In this document: one piece after another, positions 1 to 12,699 of the stretch | How the letters are laid out: every line of letters starts with the position of its first letter | Position numbering within the stretch: the first letter of the stretch is position 1 | Assembly: GCA_948567375.1 (NCBI GenBank) | Contig: OX419758.1 | Span: 59,959,001 to 60,023,000, forward strand | DNA length: 64,000 bases | Reading direction: 5' to 3' | From: Lunularia cruciata | Lineage: Eukaryota > Streptophyta > Marchantiopsida > Lunulariales > Lunulariaceae | Notes under the pieces: generated by a model | Seen by the model: only the letters and a program-made list of their open reading frames with translations | Told to the model about the DNA's origin: nothing | Database searches by the model: none | Position numbers and translations under genes: made by a program

Positions 1-3000
1 GGCTGTTGGCTCCCATGTTGCCTCATATAGTGGGTACCCTTCCCAATGGACCAGATATTCCACATGCGGATGACAAGTACCACGGATGCGTTTCTAGAGA
101 ATGTGTTTGACCTCATACTCCTCCGCCTCATCAACAAGGGTTGCACAAGGTCAAATTTCTTGGATGGAAGAGAAGTGGAGTGACCGGGGAGCATATTGGC
201 ATAATAAGGAAACATGAAACACCGGGTGGATCTTCATATGTGGTGGTAGCTCGAGGTGATAGGTCACGGTGCTAATGCGACAAAGGATGGAGAAAGGTAT
301 TGAAACGAGGTCTGAGCTTATGAGGATCAAATAACTTGAGGTTGGTGGTTGACAACCAGACGTGATCTCCCACATTGAACTCCATGTGTTGGCAATGTGC
401 ATCTACATACTGCTTCTGCCAATTTTGGGTGATTTGCAACTTGTGCTTGGCATTCTCCACACCCTATTGGATTTGAGAAACAAAAGTGTTGACAATGTCA
501 ACCTTGGTAGCTACTGGATGGACCTTCATCAAGCTTGTAGGTATGAAAGGATGCTCTCCATACATGAGGAAGAATGGTGTGACTTGTGGGAGACTTGTGG
601 GAAGACTTGAATTTTTGTAAGCAAATTCCACCAATGGGAGTAAGGTATCCCAACTCTCTTGCTCATCCAAAGTAAAGCTCCGATGCATGTCCTCAATCAA
701 GAAATTTTCCCTCTCTATTTTTCCATTGGTCTATGGATGGAAAGTTGTGGATATGGCCAATTTGGTTTTGAAGAACCCAAAGAGTGTTCTCCAAAATAAA
801 CTAGTAAATTGAGTGCTTCTATTTGTGATGAGCGCTCGAGACAAGCCATGACGGAAAAAGACTACATTTAAGTACAATTGAGCTAGTTGTAGGGCAATCA
901 CATCCTTGGTGGTAGGAAGCATATGAATCATTTTGGTGAGTTGGTCAACAAATACTATGATGGAGTCAAACCTAGAGGTGGTCTTGGGCAACTCACAAAT
1001 CAGATCTATGCTTACTTGTTCCCAACGTTGTGTAGGAGTGGGAGAGGTTGGAGGAGTCCTATGAGAGCTTTATTAGAAGCCTTATTTGTTGACAAAGTAG
1101 GCAGCTTCGAATATATTCCATCACATTGTTGCTCATCTTGGACCAATAGTAATGGTGTTTGACCACATCCAAGGTCTTGTCCACTCCAATGTGACCTGCA
1201 ATGGCAAAATCATGACCTTCTGCTAGGATGGTGGTTCTTAGATCCTTGTCATCTGAGATCGATAATCTACCATCACAAAAGGTGAGTCCTTGGGTGTTGG
1301 TGATGCATCTGGATCATTGAGCATCTACAATCTATGCATCATTGTTTTTAGCAACATGAATCTTGTGCCAAAATTTAAGGTTCATCTTGACTTCCACCAC
1401 CAAATTTTTTCCATCGACATTTGGGTGAATGCATATGCAAGTTGCTTCTTACCTTCCACATATTTGATTACAATGTTGAATTGTTGTCTCCACTTTGCAC
1501 ATCAAATCTATCAATGAGAAAGATCTTTTTGCGTCTTGAGGTAGACAAGAGGTTTGTGGTCCATCTCTACCACAAACGCCTTCTCACCCAGATAGTGCTT
1601 CTAATGCTTGGTTGTAAGGATAATGGTCAACTCTTCTTGTTTGGTGGTGTGATAATTGCATTCTGCCAATAACAACTTACAAGAGAAATATGCAATTGGG
1701 TTCTATCCATCTTGCCATTCTTGTTGTAATACTACTCCTATTGCTACACATGATGCATCTATAGCCATCTTGATTGGACATTTTAGGTCATACCATTTCA
1801 AGATTGGTGCATGTAGTAATGTGTCTTTCAACTCTTGAAGGGCCAATTCTTATGTGGTTCCCCATATCCACTTCTTCTCCTTGCCTAATAGTGCTATTAC
1901 AGGCTATGCAATCTTGGAGAAGCCCTTGACAAATCAATGATAAAACCCCATCAATCCCAAGAAACTCTTGAGATGAGTCTGATCTTTTAGAGCACTCCAT
2001 TTATGAATGAATTCTATTTTATTTGTTAATACTTGGATACCCTCTACACTTACTCTATGATCTAAGTAGTCTACTTCATATTTCCCAAAATTGCACTTTG
2101 AGATTTTGGCATACAACTTTTCTTCTCGTAGAATTTAGAGGGCTTCTCGCAAATGTTGCTTGTGCTTTGTCAGCATCCTATTGTAGACCAAGATGTCATC
2201 AAGAAAAATGATTATAAATTTATCCAAGTATGGACAAAATATCTCATTCATCAAACTCATGAAAGTGGCTAGAGCATTGGTGAGGCCAAACGGCATTACC
2301 AAGTACTCAAAGTGATTATACCTTGTTTGAAAGGCCATTTTGTGGATGTCTTCTTCTGCAATTCTGATTTGGTTGTAACCGCTTCAAAAGTCAAGTTTGG
2401 TGAAGTGCCTTGCCCTATTGAGTTGATCAAACAAGTCATCCATACGAGGTAATGGATATTTGCTCTTCACCATTTGTTGATTCATTCCCCGATATTCAAT
2501 ACACATGCACATTCTTTTGTCTTTCTTTTTCACAAACAATACATGAGCCCCATGTGGTGATACATTAGGTTGGATAACAACCTAACGTTCTTTTGCAACA
2601 TATCCTCATTTGAGCCTTACACTCCTCTAACTCATGAGGTAATAGTCAATATGGGGCCTCACAAGGAGATATCTCAATTTAATGATCTACTCTCTTTTTT
2701 GGTGGTAAACCTATGGGGAATTCATCCGGACATCTTGGAACTCATTGACCACATCTTTCAATTTCTCAAGAATTTGTCTATTGTGTTGGGCACTCTAGAC
2801 TTCTCTTATTAAAATCATGAAACATCTATTTGTCTTACCAATAGGTGTGGTCCTTAAGACATATAGAGGTAGCTCTTGCCTTTGTGATCTTCCTTTAATC
2901 CCAAAGATCTTCCATTGACTAGTTTTCACTACTTTCTTTCTCAAATCCACCATGAGGTTGTAGTGCTCCATCCATGACATACCTAAGATTGCATCATAAC

Positions 3001-3340
3001 AAGCTAGTTGTATCACTTGTCACTCAATTGCCTCTTGATACCCTCCTATAGAGAGTATTATCTTTCTAGGTAATGATTCAATCATCTCTGTCTAACCATT
3101 AGGTAACTTTACTTTGTCCTTCTCATCCTTTTGTAGTTCTATCCCCAACCTTATTGCAATAGAGTGAGACAAGAAATTCTTTGTTGCCCTAGGGTCTATC
3201 AACACTCTTACTGGATTTCCTTCTAGCACTCCATTTACAACAATTAATTGAGCATTTTTCTTCCTCCATTTTTGCACACTTGTCCTCTTTCTTCCCCTAC
3301 TTTTACTCTTCTTCATCAAGCCAATAAGGCCATCAGGTAC
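1..3340 (-). pseudogene. pol: Decayed pol (protease-RT-RNase H-integrase-chromodomain), family A
   Basis: On the minus strand the remains of the chromodomain are at about 1-190 (aromatic/acidic pattern ending in ATWEP). Integrase lies at about 270-1200, with a catalytic-core stretch at 731-991 and the HHCC zinc region above it. RNase H is at about 1290-1850. Reverse transcriptase is at about 1934-2700, where MPFGLTNA and FLDDILVY survive at 2135-2338. Protease with LIDP is at 3092-3319. The reading frame is cut by stops in every domain, so the open pieces are short. Compared with the plus-strand copy at 60805-64000, many differences are C-to-T or G-to-A. No intact protein is expected. Confidence 0.9.
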
Positions 3341-4365
3341 ATGTACTAGCGATCTTTATTTTTTTATGTGGTTTTTATATCCTCCACTTTAATTTGTCTC
3401 CCTATGTGGTTCAAGGATCGGTTGTATGGAGGCCAAGGACCTCTAAGATGACAAGCATGCCAATTGATGGCTATGTGCCCAATTCAACCACAATTTTCAC
3501 ATCGTTGTTGTTATGTTCAAGCCCCTTATTCCCATGGAATGCCTTCTCTTCTTTCTTTGACCTATTCTTTTTTCTCCTTGGAGAGGTCTTGCTCCTTGGT
3601 CTTGGAACCAAATTTTATGCAATTTTATAAGATTGGTCTATCAAAATGGTGAGTCTCAGCTTAATAGTTTTGCATTAGTTTTATTGCTTCACCTTCTCCA
3701 AGCGCTCTTGCTATTCTTTGAGCATAGGCAATGGCTTCAAAAACTGTACAAGGATTTTGCACCATTACCTCTTGGCGAATCTGCTCTTTTAACCCTTTCT
3801 TGAAATTATCAAGAGGTTCAATTGGACTCATATCGGTTATTGCAACTTGTAGATCCAAAAATATCTCCATATACTCTTGTATGTTATTCTTCTACTTCAC
3901 TTCCTAGAGTTTGGTTTGGGCAATTTGCACAGAATCCACAGGGTGGGAATTCTTGAGCAGCACTTCTTGCATGGCTGTCCAAGTGACCTCTCTTCCTTCT
4001 ACCTGCAATGATTGTTCACAAGCATCATACATGTGAGGGCTTTATCAATCAAGTACCCACACGCAAACACACTTGCAGAATGATTAGTGATCTCTGTTGT
4101 GAACAATTGAAGGTAGTGATTCATTCGTGAAATCCAATTTTCCACTACTCCCATGGAATGCTATCCCTTGTAAGGCTTGATGTTGCATTTTTTTTCATTT
4201 GCAGTAATAATATGGCTTGGTTGTTGATCGATATCATTGACATGCATAACTATCTAAGTATTTCAATCGTTGGTATTGGTTGTTGAGACAAATCCCTTTC
4301 TTGCATTACATGATCATTCTTGATAGTATGTATTTGATTTTGCAATTGCAGATCCATGATTCCTA
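3341..4365 (-). pseudogene. gag: Decayed gag, family A
   Basis: Minus-strand relic of the nucleocapsid/capsid gene. The segment 3661-3870 (EIFLDLQVAITDMSP onward) matches the gag of the plus-strand copy at about 60290-60480 almost residue for residue. A zinc knuckle remains near 3470-3520 but has lost function: a TGA interrupts it and the last Cys is replaced. The gag ATG is at about 4365, downstream of a 41-nt gap after the small leader ORF; the better copy has 33 nt there. Many stops and indels make it a pseudogene. Confidence 0.82.
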
Positions 4366-4398
4366 CACACGGCCAATGTTCAATTGCTACTTCCTACT

Positions 4399-4602
4399 TC
4401 AATAGAGGGTTAGAATGATCACTCAAGAGGGAGCATTAACTATGGGAACTACCATTGGAACCTCAAAGGCTATCACTCTATGATAATATTCCTCACCAAA
4501 ATTGCGGACTACAAAATCTCTAAACATTACTTTTGGTCTAACTACATAATAGATTTCTACTTGCTTGTTGAAAGGGTGAGGATTTGGTACATTCAAATCC
4601 AT
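4399..4602 (-). pseudogene. Leader small ORF 2 (pre-gag), family A, one nonsense codon
   Basis: This 68-codon frame, stop included, starts at ATG 4602 and has exactly the same length as the intact ORF at 59486-59689 in the other family A copy. One internal TGA replaces an Arg codon near the end. Between the two copies most differences fall at third codon positions and are silent (for example Arg AGA/AGG, Val GTA/GTG, Pro CCA/CCG). This pattern points to past selection on a protein. The encoded pattern FG-E-E-Y followed by P-V-V-P-V recurs in the other leader ORFs. The function is unknown; I do not recognise the family. Confidence 0.6.
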
Positions 4603-4606
4603 AACA

Positions 4607-4828
4607 TCATAAGGGAATGTACATTGTCAAATCCCACTCTCTATTGTATACCACTACAGGTAGAATCACCAAGTTTGGTGAATTCATCACTCTCTCCATG
4701 AAGTCTGCTCCAAAATGATAAACAAGAGATACTTTGATCTACTCACATTGCATGTACATAATCTTGATGTGGAATGGATTAAATAATGGGAAGCTAGGTG
4801 TAGGAAATTGTCCTCACGATGCCTCCAT
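4607..4828 (-). pseudogene. Leader small ORF 1 (pre-gag), family A
   Basis: This 73-codon frame plus stop begins at ATG 4828 and ends 4 nt before leader ORF 2, exactly as in the plus-strand copy (59260-59481). It carries an early TGA and a TAG at codon 30. The TAG is at the same codon in the other copy. The C-terminal half encodes an FG-(A)-D/E-F pattern and a hydrophobic LPVV run followed by an aromatic/basic tail, like the family B leader ORF. It is probably a tandem duplicate of leader ORF 2. The function is unknown. Confidence 0.55.
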
Positions 4829-4968
4829 CCCATCTACTCTCTAAAAAACTTCCCAAGTCTAGCAATTGCACTATGTTTTCTCCCCTCAAATTACTTAGTT
4901 TCAGTAGCTTGTGTTCTTCCAAGAGGAGTGATCCACTCTCTTGGATTAAAACACCTACCCTAATACCA

Positions 4969-5580
4969 TGTAATACTTTGAGGACAAAAGAACTCTTAAG
5001 AGAGATACAAGAAAGAAAACACAATTTTACACTCAATATTCCGATGCTCCAAAGGAGCACCTTCTTTTTATTATATAGCAAAAGGGATCCCCTCAAAGGA
5101 AGCTCCACCCTTGGATCAGATACATAGATTGGTGACCTATCAGTGAGCTCCATCCTTGGATTAGTTGTTGGATGGGCAATATGTCAATCCTTGTCCTATC
5201 TAGTTGGTCAAATGGGTTTGACCAAAGGGAATCTTTAAGGAATCTTCTTGTAGAGAGCTCAAAATCATGTGAGTTACTATGGAAAAATTGATTGATGAGA
5301 AAAATCAAAATTGATGAGAAAAATCATAGGAGGGAGAAGGTAAACCCTTTTCTTTGGGAGGTAGGAATCTTTTCATTTTCAAGGCTTAATTCATCTGTTT
5401 AGGCCTCCAAAATTGACTCTAAAAATTTTTAGGCTATTTTTGGCTTATATCCTATTTGTAGAAGTACTCTTTTGGTGACCCCTCTATTTGATCTTCCTAG
5501 CCCATTTTCCACAACATCCTTCTAGATGTTACCAAGCCAATTTTCACTTCCAGATAATATGTCTAGCTGCTTGTATTATA
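4969..5580 (-). repeat. 5' LTR of A-left (short form)
   Basis: The LTR is bounded by TGTAATAC on the plus strand at 4969 and TGTATTATA at 5580 (expected GTATTACA). It aligns with the LTRs at 9109-9810 and 58379-59119. It has a single copy of the 156-bp segment that is duplicated in those two, hence about 612 bp instead of 702-741. A degenerate initiator-Met primer-binding site abuts it at 4961-4968. Confidence 0.85.
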
Positions 5581-6872
5581 AGTATGCACTTGTGTACATT
5601 TGTGGATGTTGATGAGCACTTGGATGCTTACCCAAGTTCACTAGTGTTCATTGGTATATATTGGCAGGTGTTAGTATATGTTGAGATGCATGAAGATCTA
5701 GATGCAATTATAAGAAAACAATTGATATCTATTGGTATACACTAGTTTGTAGTGGTTTATGCTAAGTGCTTTGCTATTTTTGAAGATATAAATGGTGTAT
5801 AAAATTTTGAAGATATAATTTTTATGAGTTATGTCCCATTTTATATGCAAAAAGATAAGAGAAATATACAAGATCCAACACAAAACAATGCGCACTAAAA
5901 TTTGAAATCTAGATTTTCTTACCACTCATAGAATATAAAATCTAGTCAATTTTGCATAGCTTTCAATCTTGTGTCTTCTCTATCTTCCTCCTTAATAACT
6001 CTTACATTTTTATTTAAATCCACATCCACATCTACTTTAAAATTACCATTTTCCTATGATTATATATATCAATATATTAGTTGAAAAATAAGTATAAGTT
6101 GCATAATAGGTAGTTATCTTGATCGGTATTGAGTAATATCTCTTCAAACTAATAAATGACTTACAATAAATTGTAGGTCTTTGTGCTAAAAGGAAAAACA
6201 AACTATTCACTAATCTCACTTAAGCAATAAATCCTTTTAGAGAAAATGCACCAAATTTTATATCTCTCTACTATTTTACTTCTCCTCTTAGATTACATAT
6301 AAGGAAGAGGATATTATACAAAATAATGGAGACTTGAGAAGAAGATAATAAGATACTATATTGCATGTTTAATTTTTAGAATATAATCAAAACCCTAAAG
6401 AGTACTGAATTGGATTTTTAGAGAAGGATGTATTTCACTTATTTTCAAAAATTAGGCAAGACGTTTTTTGTCATATGATTTTTTGTTGAATGAATTACCC
6501 TTATTGTAACATAATTCTTATGATGAGGTTTTAAAATTTTTTAGATAATGCTATAAAGGGATTTCCTCTTAGCAAGTGGTACAATAGTTTATACAACAAC
6601 ATGCAAAGAAGGGTTTATTGAATAAGGAAGTTTGTTCAAGAGTCGTTCTTAAGGAAAAAATTAGTTTGTTTAGATGCAACAAGTCTATGAGAAAGCAGAG
6701 GAAAGGAAGACTCTTAAGGAGAGAAAAGTAGAGAAAAGGATGTCATTTTCACCCTTGTGAAATAGAAGAGTGGAGAAAATTTTAGGAGAGAGTTAGAGAG
6801 AAATTCATCATTATATTCATTCATGGTTAATGATGATAAATTTTTTAATATAAGCATTTACTGGATGAGATT
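5581..6872. other. A+T-rich DNA without recognised genes
   Basis: I see no long or conserved reading frame, RNA gene or repeat structure here. The sequence is A+T-rich and probably old, decayed repeat or intergenic DNA. Confidence 0.5.
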
Positions 6873-7705
6873 TGTAAAAATATAGAGTTAGTACAAGCTA
6901 ATGAGTTAGTAAAATAAGCCAATATAGCTAGGAGTTCTAAGAATGTTTTAGAAGCATCTAGGAAGTTTCTTGGTAGAATGTTCTAGAAGCACCTAGAAAA
7001 CTTCTTGGTGCAAAGCTTCTAGGTATTTTCCAAGGATTGGGTAATTTTCATATCAAGTTAATGATTAACTTAGCTTGTATGTTAAGTAGGCAATTTCTAA
7101 AAGTAAACTTCTTGGCTAGCTTAGTTTGCACTCCAAGAAGACAACTTTGAGAAAGAAACTTCCTTGGAATCTTCTCAAGAGCCTTGTATTCCTTTGCTAT
7201 AAATACCAAAGCCCAAGTTCATGTTGGGCTTTTGGAGTTTCAACCACTTGAAAATTTCAATGTGATCTTTCACTTTGACCTTCCATTCTACTATTTCTCT
7301 CCTTGGTCTTTTACATTGGTTTCAAAGCATGAATGGCGATAGACGGAATCTATGGACCATAAAATCCATTTCTCCAAAACAAGTAGGATTTCTTTTTCCA
7401 TGAACTACCAAAGCATCATTTCATATTTTGAATAAAATTTTTTGAGTATGATCTCCTTTCTTGATTCTTCTAATTATAACTTACAAAGAGCACTGGATAT
7501 GTTGCATTTATGTGTGAACTTAGATAATCACAAATAAGTAGTTTGGTGGAATAATAGCCATGGAAAAAAGTCCAAAGTTATCATTGATATGTAACAACAT
7601 TTTGAGTATTTTACTTTATTTTTGGAAGAGAGAGATTATGATAGTCAACAACAAGAGCAAGTATAGAGAGTAGCATTTTGAGGAGGAGAAGATCAAGTTT
7701 GATTT
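6873..7705 (+). mobile_element. Family B Ty3/gypsy relic: LTR plus leader
   Basis: The LTR runs from TGTAAAAATATAG at 6873 to CTTTTACA at 7315. It is followed by a primer-binding site that still reads TGGTTTCAAAGC. The next 390 bp match the family B leader and gag start (compare 30670-31080), then similarity ends. The U3 region keeps a perfect heat-shock element at 6976-6988 (GAATGTTCTAGAA) and a TATA-like CTATAAATACC near 7198. The leader ORF is destroyed by stops. This is the most diverged family B copy here and is truncated in gag. Confidence 0.82.
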
Positions 7706-9108
7706 CTTTGAATGGGTCAACTCATAAGCCATTATTTTTGCTTTCTTTGTCAAACAAGTTGTTTATCTTGGCTTTAAGATTTTTGATTTGGATGACGATA
7801 GTATCTATAAAAATTTGGTGAGATTTCAAGAACCTATTGCTAGTGATATTTTGTCTAGAATGTTTGATTACTTCTCAAGAAAGAAGCACTTGGATCATTG
7901 TTATCACACACTTCTTCTAGTATAGAAACATCAGAGATGTTACAATTCCATAACAAGGAGTCTAGTTTTCTACTTCAAATGTATTAAGCTTGTAGGTAAA
8001 TTCTCCATTTGGAAATTTTGGGAGTTTTACTAATGATGCCATGGATTTCTTGTTGTTTCATTTTGCCTCTCCCTTCTAGTGCCATTGCTACACTCATTTC
8101 TAAAGTTGATGATACAAGGATCTACACTACCCAAATAACCTCTTTTTGAAGTGTCAAGGAGACACATGCCAAAAAGAGCTCTTATGGATGTGAGGTGTTA
8201 GTGGAAAGGAATTCCTAGTATGCTAAAAGTTCTACCCCATAGCACAAGTCTCCAATTTATAGCCAGAGTGAACCATTCCCTGACATTTAGCAATCATGGC
8301 AGTAAGCAAAGGGTCAAATGTTTGGCATGAGAGCACTTTGGTCAAGGTAAATGCTCCGTCAAAGGGCACAATCATCTTGTTGAATGCTTGCATTTACACT
8401 TGGCCATGCAAATATGTGACAATAGTCATACCCCTCACAAACTTGTACTCATATCCCTTGGCTGCACATAGTTAAAGCAGTTCTTGAGGTCCTTGAATTT
8501 GTATTCATATGATCATTAAGATTGTATGGCTTTTACTTATGAAGATCATGAGATCTATAGTGACAAAGTTTCATGAACTATTAGATGATTGTGGTAGCGA
8601 TGACATGACAAAATATCTTAGTAATAAGTATAGGGGTCTTTGTATTTGTAGTTTGCCTTGTAGTAAGAGTGGTCTTGTACCTTGTAGTCCAAGTTATAGG
8701 CTGTATGGCAAAAAAATCATCCTAGTTACATCAGCCATATTACAAGTTTGGCCAACAAATAACAAACAATCCTTCCTTTTCATCTCCTAACAACTACACT
8801 ACCTCCTATTGAACTAAAGAAAATAATATTTTTGCTCTCATAAGGCAAAGGTGTGTCATCTCAATATCCATAATTCACTAGTAATTATTTATAAACCTCA
8901 AATAGTCTCATCTTCTTCATTCAACTTTGGCCAAATAATTAATTTCCTCAAACATGTAAAATGGTGATACGGTCCAAGCATACTTTTACTAAAAATGGGC
9001 CAAAAATCACACATCATAACATCACATGCATTCAGCACCTAAAATAATATCAAGATATGACAATTTTCCTAAAAGTTTTATATCTATCATTATAAATCAC
9101 TTGATAAT
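7706..9108. other. Unassigned DNA
   Basis: A 93-codon plus-strand frame at 8509-8790 has no features I recognise. Nothing else supports a gene. It could be decayed retrotransposon interior belonging to the relic to its left. Confidence 0.4.
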
Positions 9109-9810
9109 TGCAATACCAATAGCTAGACATATCATCTAGAGTTGAAAATTGGCTTGGTAACATCTAGAAGGGTGTTATGTATGATGGGCTAGGTAGGATG
9201 AGATAGAGATGTCACCAAAAGAGCACTTCTACTAATAGGGCAAGAGCCAAAAATAGCTTGAATTTGTAATACCAAAAGCTAGACAAATTAACTAGAGGTG
9301 GAAATTGGCTTGGTAACATCTGGAAGGATGTTATGCATGATGGGCTAGGTAGATCACATAAAGGTGTCACCAAAAGAGGATTTCTACTAATAGGGCAGAA
9401 GCCAAAAATGGCCTAGAAACCTCAAAGCCAATTTTGGAGACCTAAAAGGATGAATTATGCCTTGATAATATGCAAGTGCTACTCCTCTCGCCTTGAGCGG
9501 TCATCAACAGATTTCCAATGGTATCTCACCAATGTGATTTGGAGATTCCTACAGAAAGATTTCTTCTGGTCAAAGATGATTTGACCAACCAGATAGGATC
9601 AAAACCTAGTATGTCACCCATGCATGCAACCAACCTAAAGGCAGAGCTTGCTTACAGGTCACCAATCCATGTATCTGATCCAAGGGTGTAGCTTCCTTTA
9701 GTGGAGTCCCCTTTGCTATATAATACAGTCAAGGTGCTCCTTTGGGGCATCAGATGTTGAGTGTGAAATTGTGTGTTTCTTTTCAAGTCTCCTATCCTTG
9801 AAAGATTACA
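9109..9810 (+). repeat. Solo LTR of family A (long form)
   Basis: It begins TGCAATACC and ends GATTACA, matching the family A LTR over its length, with no internal region on either side. Flanks are ATAAT (9104-9108) and ATAAC (9811-9815), a 5-bp target duplication with one mismatch. That fits loss of the interior by recombination between LTRs. The first 156 bp are duplicated, and the internal copy starts at 9267 with an intact TGTAATACC. Confidence 0.88.
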
Positions 9811-12392
9811 ATAACTAATATTGGTCTCTTTATCATCATATATTATACACACGCAAAGACCTCCAAATGAACTCCAAAGGTAGGATGTATCTAAGTGCAC
9901 TCTCCCTTCCTTATATATTGAAGTGCAACAATAAAGACCAATCAACATCCCCAGACATACCTATATTATGGCATATATAGTACAAACATAACTAATTCAT
10001 TTGATCTACAAAGATGATATTATGATCAAGATCTTCTTAACTCAGATCTACTACTAACTATTTCATCAACTAGTTTATTAGTCCAAGACTTCATCAACTT
10101 ATCTTTCATCCTATTCAATATACTCAACTAGATAGGGATTCTAACATTAACTATGACTTGTAAAGAATTGTCATAGGCAATAGCTGACCATCATATTAAA
10201 GGTAATTTTTTTCTTTTACTAATTTAATATATCTTAGGAACCCTTCTATATAAACTTCTTGAGATCTAGCTGACCATCATATCAAAGGTACTTTTTTTCT
10301 TAACTAATTTAATATATCTTAGGAACTCTTCTATGTAAACTTCTTGAGATTTTAACTTATTCACAACAAGTTGACTATCTCCTTTCCAACAAACGTAATG
10401 TAATTGTTGGCATTATTGGGTTAGTATAATGCATGAGATAATCTATTCTAAATACTTATAAATTTAGTGTTCCCAAACATGTATTATTCACTTGATGATC
10501 CATGTCCAAAATAACTATAAATTACACCTACCATAGTTTTCTTTTTATCATTACTACAAAAAGGTGTGAAGGTTTTGCTTTATATAATGAGAAAAATATA
10601 ATTAATGCACAAGACTATATTAAATTACATATTTAAGAACTTAGAAAATTGAAAATCTTTTACTACGATTAAATCTACGAGGATCCATTCAAACTTATTG
10701 ATCATAACTCTTTATTGCAAGAACTATGAGATCTATCTATATTTTATTCAAGTTCATTCAAAATATATCATCTCAACTATGGATATCAAGATCAAAATTT
10801 TCATCGTCACTCTCAATGTCATCCAACCATTCTCATTGATCTCTCTAGAATATTATGAGTATGAACCTTTTCATGATTTCTCTCCAAAGATATTTATAAG
10901 TGGTATATCCGTACAATGAAGAAATTTCAAGTCAACTTGAGAGAGAGAATAAGGCAAACCTTGAAACCCAAAACCAAAAGATGATACTTGACAATAGTAA
11001 ACAAATATTTGGGTGAGTATAACACGCATGCATCAAGTTTGTACGACTTCACGGAAAACCAATCAAACCGTTAAGTTTAAAGGTCATTTTCTAGCTCACT
11101 TTGTAACTATTTATGATGGTGAAACTAATGATGTCGAATTGTACATTTCACTTTCTAACAAATCCCGTATAAATTTTAATGAACCACCCATAAGTTTTCC
11201 AGAATGGATGGTCGGATGAAATTGAAACCTCCAGTTGTTTCCACAAACATAAAGATTTGACTCTCATTTCACTACTTGCACAGCGAAACATTCGCTAGCG
11301 AGGGGGAGATGCATCCCGTTAACTCATATTCAACTGATGTTGCCAACCAGAAGACACCACTGCAAAGCCATAACGAACTTACTTCATTTGTTCAAAAGAT
11401 TCAGAGACGCGAAAGACGTAAGCCGATTCTACTCAAGATCCAATTGACGAATCTTTCCTACAAAAGTACTGCGGTTCTACTCAAGATCAATTAACCGATC
11501 GGTCGTACAAAGTACTGCCGTGGTCCCATACTTCTCCCTGCCGACTCAGATGCTTAACCCCCGGTACAAGAGGTCGGGCTAAAAGTCCATATTGTCTACT
11601 GCCGTATCGTACATTCTATTATTCACCGACAGATCTCCACCAGAAACCTTTGGCTGTGCGGAGCTGTTCATGCGCCTAAGTCTCAATCTGTGCTCTGATT
11701 AAAGAGATACGTTGAATTTGTTCGAATCTTTCAAAGTTTAGTTTATACTAAACTCTTGAAGGGATGGTTTTCCACAGCAAGCGGAATATCATGCTGTCTT
11801 GAAGAGATGGTATTCCACCTGCTGTGGAGAACCATGTCTTCAAACTGATCTGTACTCCATATAAAAGCATCTAGGAAGCTTCCACCGCTACTGTTGTGGC
11901 GATGGTCCTCGAACAAAGACTGGACAGCATTCCTTGGTGAATGACACCTGCTCTGAAGTCATTTTCACGTCATGGGGCAACGGAGATTGGTATGTTTGAT
12001 CCGCCTTAAGTTGCCGTGATGAAACCAAATACCACCAATTTGTAGTAGATCACTTTGAAGCAAATTTTGTACAGGAGAACCGTAACAGTTTTGCAAATGT
12101 ACTCCTGTGCTTTGAGTGCATAAAATCACAGCCACACTTCTTGGAATAACAATAAATCCGTCTTCTTCTGTCGAACTCTGCCTTGGTACAATCTCCAGAA
12201 GGTTTTATTCTGTCTTCAACAAACTGTAGAGGTTGAAACCTTCAATGATTTGATTATGTATTCTTCTCTAAATCAACCTTCACCCCCCCTTCTCATCAAA
12301 GAGTAATCACCTGATTTTGTTGCTTCTCTGAAATCAGATTTCGTTCAGTCCTGTTTTTATTAGACATTTTTACCCGGTGGGTCGTTTAGTAG
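9811..12392. other. Low-copy A+T-rich DNA, no gene assigned
   Basis: Apart from the tandem duplication at 10181-10350 I see no feature I can support. Frames such as 11013-11219 and 11276-11494 lack recognisable motifs. The base composition rises toward 11000-12300, so low-copy host sequence is possible. Confidence 0.4.
10181..10350. repeat. 86-bp tandem duplication
   Basis: Two adjacent units start with TAGCTGACCATCATAT at 10181 and 10267 and both end CTTCTTGAGAT. They differ at a few positions. Confidence 0.85.
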
Positions 12393-12666
12393 AATATCCT
12401 TATTATGAAGTGTAAAATGAGAGGTGGAGATACCAAAGTTCACCAAAGAATGATCTCTGGGACAATAGTCCTGCTCCAATATATATAAGAAGAAAAATGT
12501 ATACAACTGAATGGTCTCCGGGACAATACTCATGCTCCGATATATATAAGAAGAAAAAAAAGTATACAACTGAGTTTCTCATCATATAAATATAAAATAT
12601 ACTAAAGATTAGACTTCCCCTTGTACTGTACACGGGGAAGGAATATTAGCTTGTGGCACTCTATCA
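12393..12666 (-). repeat. 3' LTR of the copia element
   Basis: It ends at CACTCTATCA (12666). The left boundary is approximate because it is decayed. A 61-bp tandem duplication around GGTCTCCGGGACAATA occupies 12449-12570 and is absent from the other LTR. Confidence 0.72.
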
Positions 12667-12699
12667 GCACTCTCTCTCAAGCTAATATGAATATCGTAG

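Larger units (their letters stand above)
1..5580 (-). mobile_element. Ty3/gypsy chromovirus family A, decayed copy (A-left)
   Basis: Read on the minus strand, the element runs from its 5' LTR (4969-5580) through a leader with two small ORFs, gag, protease, reverse transcriptase, RNase H and integrase to a chromodomain at the window edge; its 3' LTR lies outside the window. The domain order (integrase last, then chromodomain) is that of chromoviruses. The same family appears in the opposite orientation at 58379-64000, and the two copies align from LTR to integrase. This copy is older: many stops and frame breaks, an A+T-shifted sequence, and a degenerate primer-binding site directly beside the LTR (4961-4968 reads TAATACCA on the plus strand). 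It cannot encode its own transposition. Confidence 0.93.
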
